Position numbers and translations under genes: made by a program. Below the pieces are notes generated by a model that was not told the DNA's origin, ran no database searches, and worked only from the letters and a program-made list of their open reading frames with translations. Shown piece by piece: positions 35,606 through 45,200 of a stretch of DNA of 53,446 bases (position 1 is its first letter; each line of letters starts with the position of its first letter). The stretch spans positions 1 through 53,446 of the forward strand of contig JBAYUG010000010.1 in assembly GCA_041675325.1 (NCBI GenBank). Reading direction: 5' to 3'. The stretch is from CAIKZJ01 sp041675325 (lineage in GTDB: Bacteria > Bacteroidota > Ignavibacteria > Tepidaquicellales > Tepidaquicellaceae).

Positions 35606-37318
35606 TTAGTTTACGAATTGTTGGGCGTAATATTTCGCGGTAAGTTTTTCACCTGTAGCCTTTTCTATCATATCATTCCAGTAATATCTCGCACCCGGCA
35701 TGAAAACTTTTTCCTGCAGGTATTTGCCGACTTCAGGTTTGTTTACAAAACTCTGATTCTTGAAATCGTTTACTTTCAGTATATTCTTCCCGATGTAGTA
35801 ATACAACTGAGAAGCAAGAAGCTCGCCAAGATGATAGTTGTGGTAGTAGCACGGGAAAGCTGCTATATGTATCTTTGACGCCCAGTCGGGTTCATTCCTT
35901 CCTTCAGGTCTTTTTAACAGCTGATATTTTTCTACAAGGTCCCACCAGAGTTTGTTAAGGTCCTGATCGGGATTTTCATACATGGATTTTTCAAACCTGT
36001 ACATGACCTGCGACCAGCGTGAAAAAACAAGCTGCTGAAGTCTTAAAGATTTAAACGCGTCTTCGGATATTTTCTGTGCTTCTTCTTCCGAGACAAGTTT
36101 CATATCTTTCATCCATGTACCGTTTGAAGAAAATCTTCCGAAAATCATCGCGATAGATTCGGTTGTAAATGTATGAGCCGCATCTCTCAGTGCGAACGGG
36201 AGATTCTTATTATCGATATATTTATCGTAAGCCGCGTGACCGTATTCATGAAGCATTGTGTTCATCCATTTTTCAGTAGGCTTAATGTTACAGAGAACTC
36301 TCACATCACCGTTGTTATCAATGTCAGTACAGTATGCATGCTGGTTCTTGCCGGGTTTTTCATACAGGTCTGAATTTTTAATAACATCATCAATAGGAAT
36401 TCCGAGTCCTTTGTAGTACTCAGCGGTAAGTTGTTCGAGGTTTTTGTCTTTGTAATATGTATCGAGGTCAACCTTGTAAATCTTCGGTGCTTCCTGGAAG
36501 AACCTGTTCTGGTAGTGCCACGGCATCAAGTCTTCTTTCTTTATTTTGTACCTCTCAGCAAAATAAGCATCAATGTCATCTTTTTGTTTTTTGAATGCAT
36601 CTTTTGTAAGCACATCAAGCTCATCAAACAGTTTAAGAATTTCCGCAGGGTCTTGTTCTGAAAGCTTTAGCCTCATTTCATGATAGTTCAGGTAGCCAAG
36701 GTCTTTTGCAACTTCGTTTCTCATCTTTACAAGTTTCTTTACATCGTCAGCAACAACAGGACCTATCTTTTTATGTGCAAGCCATGCCGCTTCGAGTTCT
36801 TTCGAATCTTTTGAAGTAACAAGTATTTCCTCAATCTCGTTATCGGATAGTTTTTTGCCGTTCATATCGGCTCTGAAGTTTCCGAATTTTACTTCTATCT
36901 GACTTTGGGCATTGTTAATAGCATTCAGCTTTGCGGTATCAGCCTGATTACCGAGATATGCGAGATAAAGAACATCCAGCTCTCGTTTTTTTAACGAGTC
37001 TGTTATGCCTTTTGAACTATGAATCTTCTTCAGTGTGTTAAAATCATCTTTGTTTGAAAATATTGCCGTCATTTTGTTCTGAAATTCGGCAACTTTCTTG
37101 AAATCTTCCTCTTTGCCTGTTATGGATGCATTCCAGTAAGCAAGATTGTTTTCTTTGTAAAGAGGAACATATTTCTCTTCAAACTTTTTTACAAAATCAT
37201 CAAATTGTTTTACCATTTCGGGGTCAGATTTAATTGTTTCCTGTGTCTTCTTCTGCTCGCATCCGAAAAATCCGGCAGAAATAAAAATCACCAATAAAAG
37301 TAGATTTAATTTTTTCAT
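35606..37318 (-). CDS. M2-type zinc metallopeptidase lipoprotein (peptidyl-dipeptidase-like)
   Basis: Start set at ATG 37318, giving 570 aa, because it opens a lipoprotein signal (MKKLNLLLLVIFISAGFFGC, lipobox FFGC at about 17-20); the frame is open 23 codons further. The zinc site is HEYGH (H357, E358, H361), with a likely third ligand Glu in TTESIAM (E387). NLPFALRDAAH between them resembles the angiotensin-converting-enzyme family M2. M3 oligopeptidases are the alternative. It should sit in the periplasm or outer membrane and cut dipeptides from peptides. It is divergent from the OPT transporter, consistent with peptide scavenging. Confidence 0.8.
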   Translation of the reverse strand: MKKLNLLLLVIFISAGFFGCEQKKTQETIKSDPEMVKQFDDFVKKFEEKYVPLYKENNLAYWNASITGKEEDFKKVAEFQNKMTAIFSNKDDFNTLKKIHSSKGITDSLKKRELDVLYLAYLGNQADTAKLNAINNAQSQIEVKFGNFRADMNGKKLSDNEIEEILVTSKDSKELEAAWLAHKKIGPVVADDVKKLVKMRNEVAKDLGYLNYHEMRLKLSEQDPAEILKLFDELDVLTKDAFKKQKDDIDAYFAERYKIKKEDLMPWHYQNRFFQEAPKIYKVDLDTYYKDKNLEQLTAEYYKGLGIPIDDVIKNSDLYEKPGKNQHAYCTDIDNNGDVRVLCNIKPTEKWMNTMLHEYGHAAYDKYIDNKNLPFALRDAAHTFTTESIAMIFGRFSSNGTWMKDMKLVSEEEAQKISEDAFKSLRLQQLVFSRWSQVMYRFEKSMYENPDQDLNKLWWDLVEKYQLLKRPEGRNEPDWASKIHIAAFPCYYHNYHLGELLASQLYYYIGKNILKVNDFKNQSFVNKPEVGKYLQEKVFMPGARYYWNDMIEKATGEKLTAKYYAQQFVN

Positions 37319-37354
37319 AATAAAATAATTTATTGTGTAAAATTTGTTATATAA

Positions 37355-37381
37355 AAATAGCCTATTTGTTTTACATATAAT
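37355..37381. promoter_or_regulatory. Near-palindrome AAATAGCCTATTT plus TTTTACATA context
   Basis: In the intergenic region between the divergent M2 peptidase and OPT genes. The complementary-centre version AAATAGGCTATTT with the same following TTTACATAATA stands at 41335. It is a candidate operator; no regulator is known. Confidence 0.35.
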
Positions 37382-37556
37382 ACGCAATAAGCTAATTAAA
37401 GTTATGACTATTCGGCTGTAATGTCATATTGCCAGGACCCATTTTTAGGGGGAATCCCATGTTAAAAATATATTAAAATGAATCTTTTATTTTATGTATT
37501 TTGATGTTAAATTAAGATAAACTAAGTCATTTTTTCTTAATTTAAATAATCTGCTT

Positions 37557-39542
37557 ATGTCAGAACATATCTCTACCGGAGTTAAAGGTTTGCCGGAAAA
37601 TGCATACAGGGAATTGAAAGAGGGAGAGCTTTACGTACCTCTGATGTCGCCCAAGAGCATCGTACCCGAAGTAAACATTTGGTCCGTTTTCTGGGGATTG
37701 CTTATGGCGATCATTTTCTCAGCCGCGGCTGCTTATCTTGGATTAAAGATTGGTCAGGTCTTTGAAGCTGCTATTCCGATTGCTATTATTGCTGTTGGAC
37801 TTGCATTCATAACCAAGAGGAAAAATGCTCTAGGCGAGAATGTTATCATTCAGTCTATTGGAGCAAGTTCCGGGGTAATTGTTGCGGGTGCTATTTTTAC
37901 AATTCCCGCATTGTATATTCTTGGTCTTGAAGTTCAGTTCTATCAGGTGTTTTTATCATCTCTTCTTGGTGGATTTCTTGGAATACTTTTCCTTATTCCA
38001 TTCAGAAAATATTTTGTTTCGGATATGCACGGGAAGTATCCTTTCCCTGAAGCGACTGCAACTACCGAAGTTCTTGTATCGGGAGAAAAAGGCGGAAGCC
38101 AGGCGAAACTCTTGCTTGTCAGCGGTTTGATAGGCGGTATATACGATTTTATTATTGCAACTTTCGGCTGGTGGAGCGAAGTTTTCACTACAAGAGTTTT
38201 TGCATTCGGCACCGAACTTGCAGAGACATACAAACTGATTTTTAAGATTAATGTCGGTTCGGCTGTACTCGGACTGGGGTATATTGTCGGTTTGAAATAT
38301 GCTGCAATTATCTGTGCAGGTTCCTTTATCGGATGGTACATGATAATTCCTATCATCAATTATTTCGCTCCTGGAATAACTATTCCGCTCGGTGCCAACA
38401 TTACTACGCTTGTCGGTACTATGTCTGCTGAAGAAATTTTCAGGGCATACGTCAGACCTATTGGTATTGGCGGCATTGCAATGGCCGGAGTAATAGGTAT
38501 TCTCAAGTCTTCGAAGATTATCAAATCTGCATTTGGTCTCGCAATTAAAGAAATTTTCGGAAAGCATGTGGAAAGAAAAGATATATTAAGAACACAAAAA
38601 GATTTGCCTATGGGTATCATCGTAGGCGGTATTCTTCTTGTCGCTGTTGTGATTTTCGTTTTCTTCTTGTTTGGAGTTGTTAATAATGTAGGATACGCTT
38701 TTCTTGGACTTGGAATTGTTATGGTAATTGCATTCCTGTTTACAACGGTTGCTGCTAATGCTATTGCAATCGTAGGTACAAACCCTGTCTCAGGCATGAC
38801 GCTGATGACGCTCATCATTTCTTCTGTCATTATGGTCTCTGTAGGTTTAACGGGTAATGTTGGTATTGTTGCCTCTATGATTATCGGAGGTGTCGTCTGT
38901 ACTGCTCTTTCAATGGCAGGCGGATTTATAACAGATTTAAAAATTGGTTACTGGCTCGGTTCTTCTCCTTATAAACAGGAATCATGGAAGTTTCTCGGTA
39001 CAGTACTTTCAGCTGCTACAGTCGGAGGTGTCATCATTATTTTAAACCAGACTTACGGGTTTAAAGGCGATAACGCACTGGTTGCTCCGCAGGCTAATGC
39101 CATGGCTGCTGTAATAGAACCTATGATGTCAGGAAAGCCCGCTCCGTGGATGCTCTACGCAGCAGGTGCTTTCATGTCATTGATTCTTACTATGATCGGA
39201 GTTCCAGCCCTCGCTTTTGCACTCGGGATGTTTATTCCTCTCGAACTAAATACTCCGATTTTGCTCGGAGGTATTATTGCCAACTTTGTTTCAAAGAGAA
39301 GCAATGACGAGAAGTTAAACAATGCAAGACGCGAAAGAGGAACACTGATTGCATCAGGCTTTATAGCCGGCGGTGCATTAATGGGTGTTATAAGTGCAGT
39401 TCTTAAGTTCAGCGGTATCAACTATGTGAACGAAGCTTGGTTTGAATCGCATTCAGCTGAAATAATCGCACTCGTAATGCTTGTGATTCTTTGTGTATAT
39501 TTTATTTGGGATTCTTTAAGGGGGAAGCCGGACGCAGATTAA
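37557..39542 (+). CDS. OPT family oligopeptide transporter
   Basis: Protein of 661 aa, polytopic with about 14-16 hydrophobic segments and a short soluble N-terminus. It starts LPENAYRELKEGELYVPLM, the typical opening of prokaryotic OPT (oligopeptide/YSL) transporters. NIWSVFWGLLMAIIFSAAAAYLGLKIGQ, FPEATATTEVL and the late TPILLGGIIANFVSKR are family motifs. OPT proteins are proton-coupled importers of peptides or metal chelates. The neighbouring peptidase T and M2 peptidase favour peptides (inference). First gene of an apparent three-gene transcript with the GxxExxY-like gene and pepT. Confidence 0.93.
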   Translation: MSEHISTGVKGLPENAYRELKEGELYVPLMSPKSIVPEVNIWSVFWGLLMAIIFSAAAAYLGLKIGQVFEAAIPIAIIAVGLAFITKRKNALGENVIIQSIGASSGVIVAGAIFTIPALYILGLEVQFYQVFLSSLLGGFLGILFLIPFRKYFVSDMHGKYPFPEATATTEVLVSGEKGGSQAKLLLVSGLIGGIYDFIIATFGWWSEVFTTRVFAFGTELAETYKLIFKINVGSAVLGLGYIVGLKYAAIICAGSFIGWYMIIPIINYFAPGITIPLGANITTLVGTMSAEEIFRAYVRPIGIGGIAMAGVIGILKSSKIIKSAFGLAIKEIFGKHVERKDILRTQKDLPMGIIVGGILLVAVVIFVFFLFGVVNNVGYAFLGLGIVMVIAFLFTTVAANAIAIVGTNPVSGMTLMTLIISSVIMVSVGLTGNVGIVASMIIGGVVCTALSMAGGFITDLKIGYWLGSSPYKQESWKFLGTVLSAATVGGVIIILNQTYGFKGDNALVAPQANAMAAVIEPMMSGKPAPWMLYAAGAFMSLILTMIGVPALAFALGMFIPLELNTPILLGGIIANFVSKRSNDEKLNNARRERGTLIASGFIAGGALMGVISAVLKFSGINYVNEAWFESHSAEIIALVMLVILCVYFIWDSLRGKPDAD

Positions 39543-39572
39543 AAATCGTTTATTAATCTAAAAACAATCGTC

Positions 39573-39995
39573 ATGGCAGAATTGTTGTATAAAGATTTGA
39601 CAGAAAAGATTATCAAGTCTTTTCTTGAGGTTTATAATTTGCTCGGTAATGGTTACTCAAAGGATGTTTATCTTGAAGCACTGTCCGTCGAGATGAAGAA
39701 CCATGAACTCGTATTTGAACGTGATATTTATAAAGACGTTTTCTATAAAAATAACAGAGTAGGACAGTACAAATTTGATTTCGTGAACGAGGATAAAGTG
39801 CTGGTGAGAGTTGAAACTGCTGAAAGAATTAATGCATCGGTTGAGTTCTCTCTCATTAATCAGTTAAAGGCAACTAATTATGAAATCGGTTTGCTCTTAA
39901 ACTTCGGTAGAAGACCGGAAGTCAAAAGAAAGATTTTTCAAAACGAAAGAAAAGTATTTAAAAAAGGAGTTATACATAATGAAGCAGGAAATTAA
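39573..39995 (+). CDS. Degenerate GxxExxY-like protein
   Basis: Protein of 140 aa similar along its length to the GxxExxY family (IKSFLEVYNLLGNGYSKDVY, LINQLKATNYEIGLLLNFG). The name motif reads GYSKDVY, with Lys in place of Glu. The nuclease-like core has D in YKFDFV, but the E-x-K step reads VRVETA, so the catalytic Lys and Glu positions are altered. It probably lacks nuclease chemistry. It has no CACAGAG repeats around it. It sits between OPT and pepT, overlapping pepT by 17 bases and containing its Shine-Dalgarno, so it is integrated into the operon. Confidence 0.8.
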   Translation: MAELLYKDLTEKIIKSFLEVYNLLGNGYSKDVYLEALSVEMKNHELVFERDIYKDVFYKNNRVGQYKFDFVNEDKVLVRVETAERINASVEFSLINQLKATNYEIGLLLNFGRRPEVKRKIFQNERKVFKKGVIHNEAGN

Positions 39996-41211
39996 GGAAC
40001 GGTTTTTCAGGTACATTAAAATAGACACTCAGTCTGATGAAAGTTCTGAAACCTTCCCGAGTACAAAAAAGCAATTCGATTTATTAAATTTATTGAATAA
40101 AGAGCTGCAGGAATTCGGGCTTAAGTCTGAAATTGACAAGCACGGTTACGTTATGGCAACTCTTCCATCAAACGTTAAAAAGAAGGTTCCCGTAATCGGG
40201 TTCGTTGCACACGTGGATACAAGTCCTGATATGTCTGGAGCTAACGTCAATCCCCTTGTCTGGGAAAATTACGACGGAGGTGATATTACTATTAACAAGG
40301 AATTAAAGCTTGTTCTTACTCCGGAACTGTTCCCTGATTTAAAAGAATATGTAGGCGATACCATTATTACAACCGACGGAACTACGCTGCTCGGAGCTGA
40401 TGATAAAGCAGGTATCACAGAAATTATGACAGCTGTAAAGTATCTTATTGAACATCCGGAAATAAAGCACGGTGATATAAAAATCGGCTTCACTCCAGAC
40501 GAGGAAATCGGCAGGGGAGTTGATTTCTTTGACGTTAAAAAATTCGGTGCTGAGTTTGCATACACAATGGATGGCAGCCACGTAGGCGAGCTTGAGTTTG
40601 AAAATTTCAATGCAGCAAAACTGACCGTAAGTATTCAGGGAAGAAACGTTCATCCCGGATACGCAAAAGACAAGATGCTTAATTCCATGCTCATAGCTAT
40701 GGAGTATAATTCTCTGCTCCCCCCGAACATGCGTCCGGAATATACAACAAATTACGACGGATTCTATCACCTGATCAGCATGAACGGAACAGTTGAGAAT
40801 ACAACTATAGCATACATAGTCCGCGACCACGACAGAGCAAAGTTTGAAAGCAAGAAAGTATTTGCTCAGGAATGCGCTGATTTTCTAAACAAGAGATACG
40901 GCAAAGAGGTCGTTAAAGCAGAGTTAAAAGACCAGTACTTCAACATGAGAGAAAAAGTCGAACCTGTTTATCATATTGTAGAACTCGCAAAACAGGCAAT
41001 GATTGAACTCGGTATTGAACCAAAGATTATGCCTATTCGCGGTGGTACAGACGGCTCGAGACTTTCCTATATGGATCTGCCGTGTCCGAATGTTTTCGCC
41101 GGCGGTATTAATTTCCATGGCAAGTTTGAATACGTACCTCTTGAGTCAATAGAAAAAGCAACAAAAGTAGTAATAAAAATAGCGGAACTCTACGCAAGAA
41201 AAGACTGGTAA
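39979..41211 (+). CDS. pepT: Peptidase T (tripeptide aminopeptidase)
   Basis: Di-zinc M20B aminopeptidase that removes the N-terminal residue from tripeptides in the cytoplasm. It has 410 residues, normal. Metal and catalytic motifs are GFVAHVDTSPD, LLGADDKAG, GFTPDEEIG, YTMDGSHVGELEFENFNAA, and IRGGTDGSRLSYMDLPCPN with GGINFHGKFE. A good Shine-Dalgarno (AAGGAG at 39964-39969) lies inside the upstream gene. Last gene of the OPT operon, followed by a strong terminator. It fits use of peptides brought in by the OPT transporter. Confidence 0.96.
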   Translation: MKQEIKERFFRYIKIDTQSDESSETFPSTKKQFDLLNLLNKELQEFGLKSEIDKHGYVMATLPSNVKKKVPVIGFVAHVDTSPDMSGANVNPLVWENYDGGDITINKELKLVLTPELFPDLKEYVGDTIITTDGTTLLGADDKAGITEIMTAVKYLIEHPEIKHGDIKIGFTPDEEIGRGVDFFDVKKFGAEFAYTMDGSHVGELEFENFNAAKLTVSIQGRNVHPGYAKDKMLNSMLIAMEYNSLLPPNMRPEYTTNYDGFYHLISMNGTVENTTIAYIVRDHDRAKFESKKVFAQECADFLNKRYGKEVVKAELKDQYFNMREKVEPVYHIVELAKQAMIELGIEPKIMPIRGGTDGSRLSYMDLPCPNVFAGGINFHGKFEYVPLESIEKATKVVIKIAELYARKDW

Positions 41212-41232
41212 TTAAAGCTATTTTTTATTTTC

Positions 41233-41267
41233 AAAAGCCGTTCACAATTATGTGAACGGCTTTTGTT
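41233..41267 (+). terminator. Intrinsic terminator after pepT
   Basis: GCCGTTCACA, loop ATTA, TGTGAACGGC, then TTTTGTTTTT: ten perfect pairs, 25 bp past the stop. Confidence 0.92.
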
Positions 41268-41334
41268 TTTATTAAAAATAATTAAAATTTAATCTTGACA
41301 TTGTAATGTATATTCTTTATATTATTAAGCACTA

Positions 41335-41361
41335 AAATAGGCTATTTTTTACATAATAATA
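41335..41361. promoter_or_regulatory. Near-palindrome AAATAGGCTATTT plus TTTACATAATA
   Basis: Second copy of the element found at 37355, same orientation by its 3' context. It lies beyond the pepT terminator in a non-coding stretch. Confidence 0.33.
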
Positions 41362-41410
41362 GTCTATCTAACACTTTCAAATTGCTGTAATATCAAACAT
41401 TTACTCTCCT

Positions 41411-41542
41411 GAATACAACCTCAATACAATATGAATACAACCTCAATACAACCATTAGTCCTTGTATAATCCTTGTATTGTCTATACTCGCGCCATGATT
41501 TCTCGATCATTTCTCGATCATTTCATTGTCATTTGCCCATAG
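41411..41542. repeat. Twelve-unit array in 11-bp register
   Basis: Cutting every 11 bases gives GAATACAACCT, CAATACAATAT, GAATACAACCT, CAATACAACCA, TTAGTCCTTGT, ATAATCCTTGT, ATTGTCTATAC, TCGCGCCATGA, TTTCTCGATCA twice, TTTCATTGTCA and TTTGCCCATAG. Neighbouring units resemble each other while the sequence drifts along the array. No gene is here. Compare 15610-15664. Confidence 0.82.
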
Positions 41543-41620
41543 CTTCATAATTAAATGATAATTGGCTGTAATTAAGAACTCCATTTTCGGAAAAACAAAA
41601 TCAGATCCTGTATAAAAACA

Positions 41621-41652
41621 AAGCAGGAGCCGAAGAAATTCGACACCTGCTT
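41621..41652 (-). terminator. Intrinsic terminator of the small Cys-rich gene
   Basis: AAGCAGG, 3x3 internal loop, CGAA/TTCG, CCTGCTT, followed on the minus strand by TGTTTTTATAC. It is 66 bp past the stop of the 64-codon gene at 41718, which supports that gene being real. Confidence 0.75.
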
Positions 41653-41717
41653 CAAGAGGATTAAATCAAGAAAATGATTTAATTTAACAATACTTTTGTC
41701 TCGAGGTAAACATAAAA

Positions 41718-41912
41718 TCAGATCATTATAATGCTTGCAATAAGAATTGCAAACAGGGAAATAGAAAACAGAAAAGCGTACATGATTCCTCTCGCATCTC
41801 TGCTTCTGAAGTTGCAACTCCCGTGATACCTGCAATTAGAGCAAAGTCTTACGTCGCTCTCGGTGCACTCTACCACTAAGGGGTCGGCTTCTGAATGGAT
41901 TACTTTAATCAT
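41718..41912 (-). CDS. Small four-cysteine, tail-anchored-type membrane protein (64 aa), unknown
   Basis: I do not recognise a family. Cysteines at 16, 24, 27 and 33 (CTESDVRLCSNCRYHGSC) look like a small metal site or disulfide pair. A basic stretch (FRSRDARG) is followed by one C-terminal hydrophobic helix (about 43-64). The soluble part would face the cytoplasm by the positive-inside rule (inference). There is an ATG with a weak AGGG upstream, and its own terminator at 41621. An overlapping frame at 41572-41835 has no such features. Confidence 0.55.
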   Translation of the reverse strand: MIKVIHSEADPLVVECTESDVRLCSNCRYHGSCNFRSRDARGIMYAFLFSISLFAILIASIIMI

Positions 41913-42044
41913 AACCCTGTAACTTAATAGTTTATAAAAATCAATTAAAAAAAGAAAAGAACTAAACTAAACTGACATATAACTGAACAACTTTTAAACC
42001 CTAAGTAACTCTGAAAATTTTAGTTCTAAACTAATAAGTCTTCA

Positions 42045-42090
42045 TACAAAGGTTATGTGTATTCTTTCTGAAAGAAAATCATCCTTTGTA
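42045..42090. other. Nested inverted repeat in a gene-free stretch
   Basis: TACAAAGG (42045-42052) pairs with CCTTTGTA (42083-42090), and inside them TTCTTTC/GAAAGAA forms a second stem. The gap 41913-42212 otherwise shows no gene. It may be a processed 3' end of the kinase transcript or a leader structure of the small Cys gene. Confidence 0.45.
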
Positions 42091-42212
42091 CTCCTATAAT
42101 ATAGACCCTTAAATTATAGTTAGTATAACTTAAACTAATATTACTTAAAACAAAATGCAAAAACGAAATTATAAATCCGACTTAATTAATCTCAAAATAA
42201 AAACAGATAACT

Positions 42213-45200
42213 CTATTCGTTTTTATTTAAGAAATAATTGAGTTTTGATATCAATAGTGTTTTGCTTATCGGTTTTGATATGTAGTCGCTGCATCCGGCA
42301 TCCATAACATTCTTCCTGTCTTCTAGCATTGCATAAGCAGTCTGTGCAATTATAGGTATTTCCTTATTGAACTTCCTTATCTGTTTCGTCGCGTCTATAC
42401 CGTTCATGACAGGCATTTTAATATCCATAAGTATAAGTGCTATATCAGCGTTTTCCTTTGCTTTGTTTACGGCTTCTTCACCGTTTGCGGCTCGTACTAT
42501 CGACAGCCCTTCTTTTTTCAGTAAATTATGTATGTATTCATAGCTGACATCATCATCCTCTGCTATCAATATTTTATCGTTTTTATTGAAAACATACTTC
42601 ACGGGTTCTTCTTGATCGTAATAATTAACTGTAATCGATATCGGATTGTAAGGGATTGAGAAATAAAAAGTACTTCCTATATGAACTTTTGATTCTACCC
42701 ATATTTTACCGTTAAGCAGATCGATGTATGCTTTAACAATAGACAAACCAAGCCCCGAGCCTTCGTATGAACGTGTATAAGGCGATAAATCTCCCTGTAC
42801 AAATCTTCCGAATATTGCATCTATTTTTTCCTCGGGAATACCGGGTCCTGTATCCTTTACAAAGAATACAAGATTGTTGTCTTTTATATAATTACCGAAT
42901 TCTATCGAACCTTTAGTCGTAAACTTAATCGCATTTTTAATCAGGTTAGTAAGAATACCGTCAATTTTATGCTTATCCGTTATAACAATTGCTCCTTCTT
43001 TTTGAACCTGCTCAGTTATATTGTAAGCTATGTCCTTTTCATCAGTCTGCTTTCTGAAGAACTGGTAATGATAATCCATTATTTCTGAAATATTAACGTC
43101 GCTGAAATTAAGTTGTAGCTGCCCGGCTTCGATTTTTGATATTTCAATTATATCATTAATTGTATTCAGCAGACGCTCACCGCTTTGATTAACTATGCTT
43201 ATATATTCGCTCTTGCTTTCATCGCTTAAATTAGGTTCTTTCAGCAAATCCAGAAATCCAAGTATGCCGTTCATTGGTGTTCTTATTTCGTGGCTCATGT
43301 TAGCAAGAAAAGCTGATTTAAGTTTGTCGCTTTCTTCTGCTTTTTGCTTCGCGTTTTTGAGATTCTCAATAAGTTTAAGTCTCTCGGAAATTTTCCATAC
43401 GGTATCCATTAAGAGCTTTAACTGTCTGACGTCCGATGAATCGTAATCTGTTTCTTTGTTAGCAACGCCAGCTACTGCAACTATTGCATTATCAACGATT
43501 ACAGGTATCGTAAGAAATTTCTGTAGCTTTACGTGTCCTTCCGGTATCCCCATCTTGAATTCATTTTCCTCTTCATAATCATTTATTATTATAGGTATTC
43601 TCTGTCTTACAGCTTCACCCCAGCATCCGGTGCTGTCAAGACTATATATTCTGTCCTGGTCTGCAACCTCGCATTCTTTAGTTACTTCTTTCGACCACGT
43701 GTTTAAAGTGAATTGCTGTGTTGTTTCATCATAGAAATATATATACCCGATTTTGCTTCGTGTCAGCTGGACAATCTCCTCTAGCGCAAAGTTAAACAAC
43801 TCCTGCTTTGAATTTGTCTGATATTGCGAAATCTTCAGCAGGCTTTCAAGACGTTCATTGTTTAAAATAATCTCCTCTGTTTGTTTTCTTAGTAGTATTT
43901 CATTCGCTTCAGAAATTTCTTTTGCATTAAGTATCGCTTCTTCAATCTTCTTTTGTTCAGTTACATTTGTAAAATTAATAACCAAATGGTTCTTTTCTCC
44001 CTTTACTACCGATATCCTGTTATTCCAGTACTGATATTCTCCTGCAGGATTTTTAATCTTTGGTTCGTATCTTTGCGGTAACCCTGTTTCAAGAGCTCTT
44101 TTAACAGCAGCATCAAAATCTTCACATTGTTCCGGTGTAAGTAAATCTTTTACGTTTGTTCCAATGGTTTCATCTTTTGAATATCCCGGTGTTACTCTGT
44201 TTATATCCAGGAAGACACCATTAGTATCAGTCATCGCAACGATATCAGGTGAATTATAAAACAGAGCACGGAATTGTTTTTCCTTTTCTTCTGCTCTTTC
44301 CTTTTCTCTTGTAAGCTCTTCTTCGGCTTCCTTTCGCCTTGAAATATCAGAAATTATTGTAACAAACTGGAATTTTGAAGGACAGAATGCCTTTATATCA
44401 AAATACTTCTTTAGAACGTTTGAATAGCCTTCAAAATGAATTGGTTGTTCTGTCAGGGCAACTTCTCCGTATTTGTCAATCCAATGATGCTCTAAATCGG
44501 GAAATACTTCGATTATTGTTTTCCCAATAACGTCTGTCGCTTTTAACCCTGTCATCTTTTCGTATGCAGGATTTACCGCAAGAAAGCGATAATCAACAGG
44601 GCGTCCGTCATCATCGCAAATTATTTCGTGCAGTGCAAATCCGTCCAGCATTTCTTCAAAAAGCTTCTTGTATTCCTGTTCTGTTTTACGATAACCTGTT
44701 ATATCCCTCGCTACTCCATACATTATCCCTTCTTCAGGATAAGGAAATGAATTCCATGAAAGAATCTTATAACTGCCGTCCTTGCATAAGTATCTGTTCT
44801 CAAACTGATAAATTTCTTTTCCGTCAATAATTACTGATGCTACATCTTCAGTAACTTTTAAATCGTCGGGATGTACAAATTCATTCCAGGGTTTTGACAA
44901 TAATTCCTCTGTACTCCAGCCAAGCGTTCTTGACCAGGCGGGATTCAATACCTTGAAGTACCCGTCAAAACCAGATATACAAAGCATTTCAATTGAATGC
45001 GTGAAAATCTTGTCGCTTGTCCTGAGTTTTTCTTCGGCTTTCTTTCTTTCGCTTATATCTATTATTATTGCTGTATAATATGATTCGTTCCCAATTTCCA
45101 TATACTGCAGGTGGACTTCTATATCGTATGTAGTTCCGTCCTTGCGTTTATGTATTGTTTCAAAAACAAACTGTTCCTTTTCATGTTTTTTTAATTGTGA

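Noticed and set aside
37956..38567. 203-codon and 138-codon minus-strand frames inside the OPT transporter gene
   Set aside because: The sense-strand protein is a conserved transporter over the same bases; no ribosome-binding site or known domain for the antisense frames.
41411..41542. CRISPR-like array
   Set aside because: Units are 11 bp with no spacers and no cas genes nearby.
41572..41835. 87-codon minus-strand frame overlapping the small Cys-rich gene
   Set aside because: It runs through the terminator hairpin and has no start signal or domain; the 41718-41912 frame is the better candidate.
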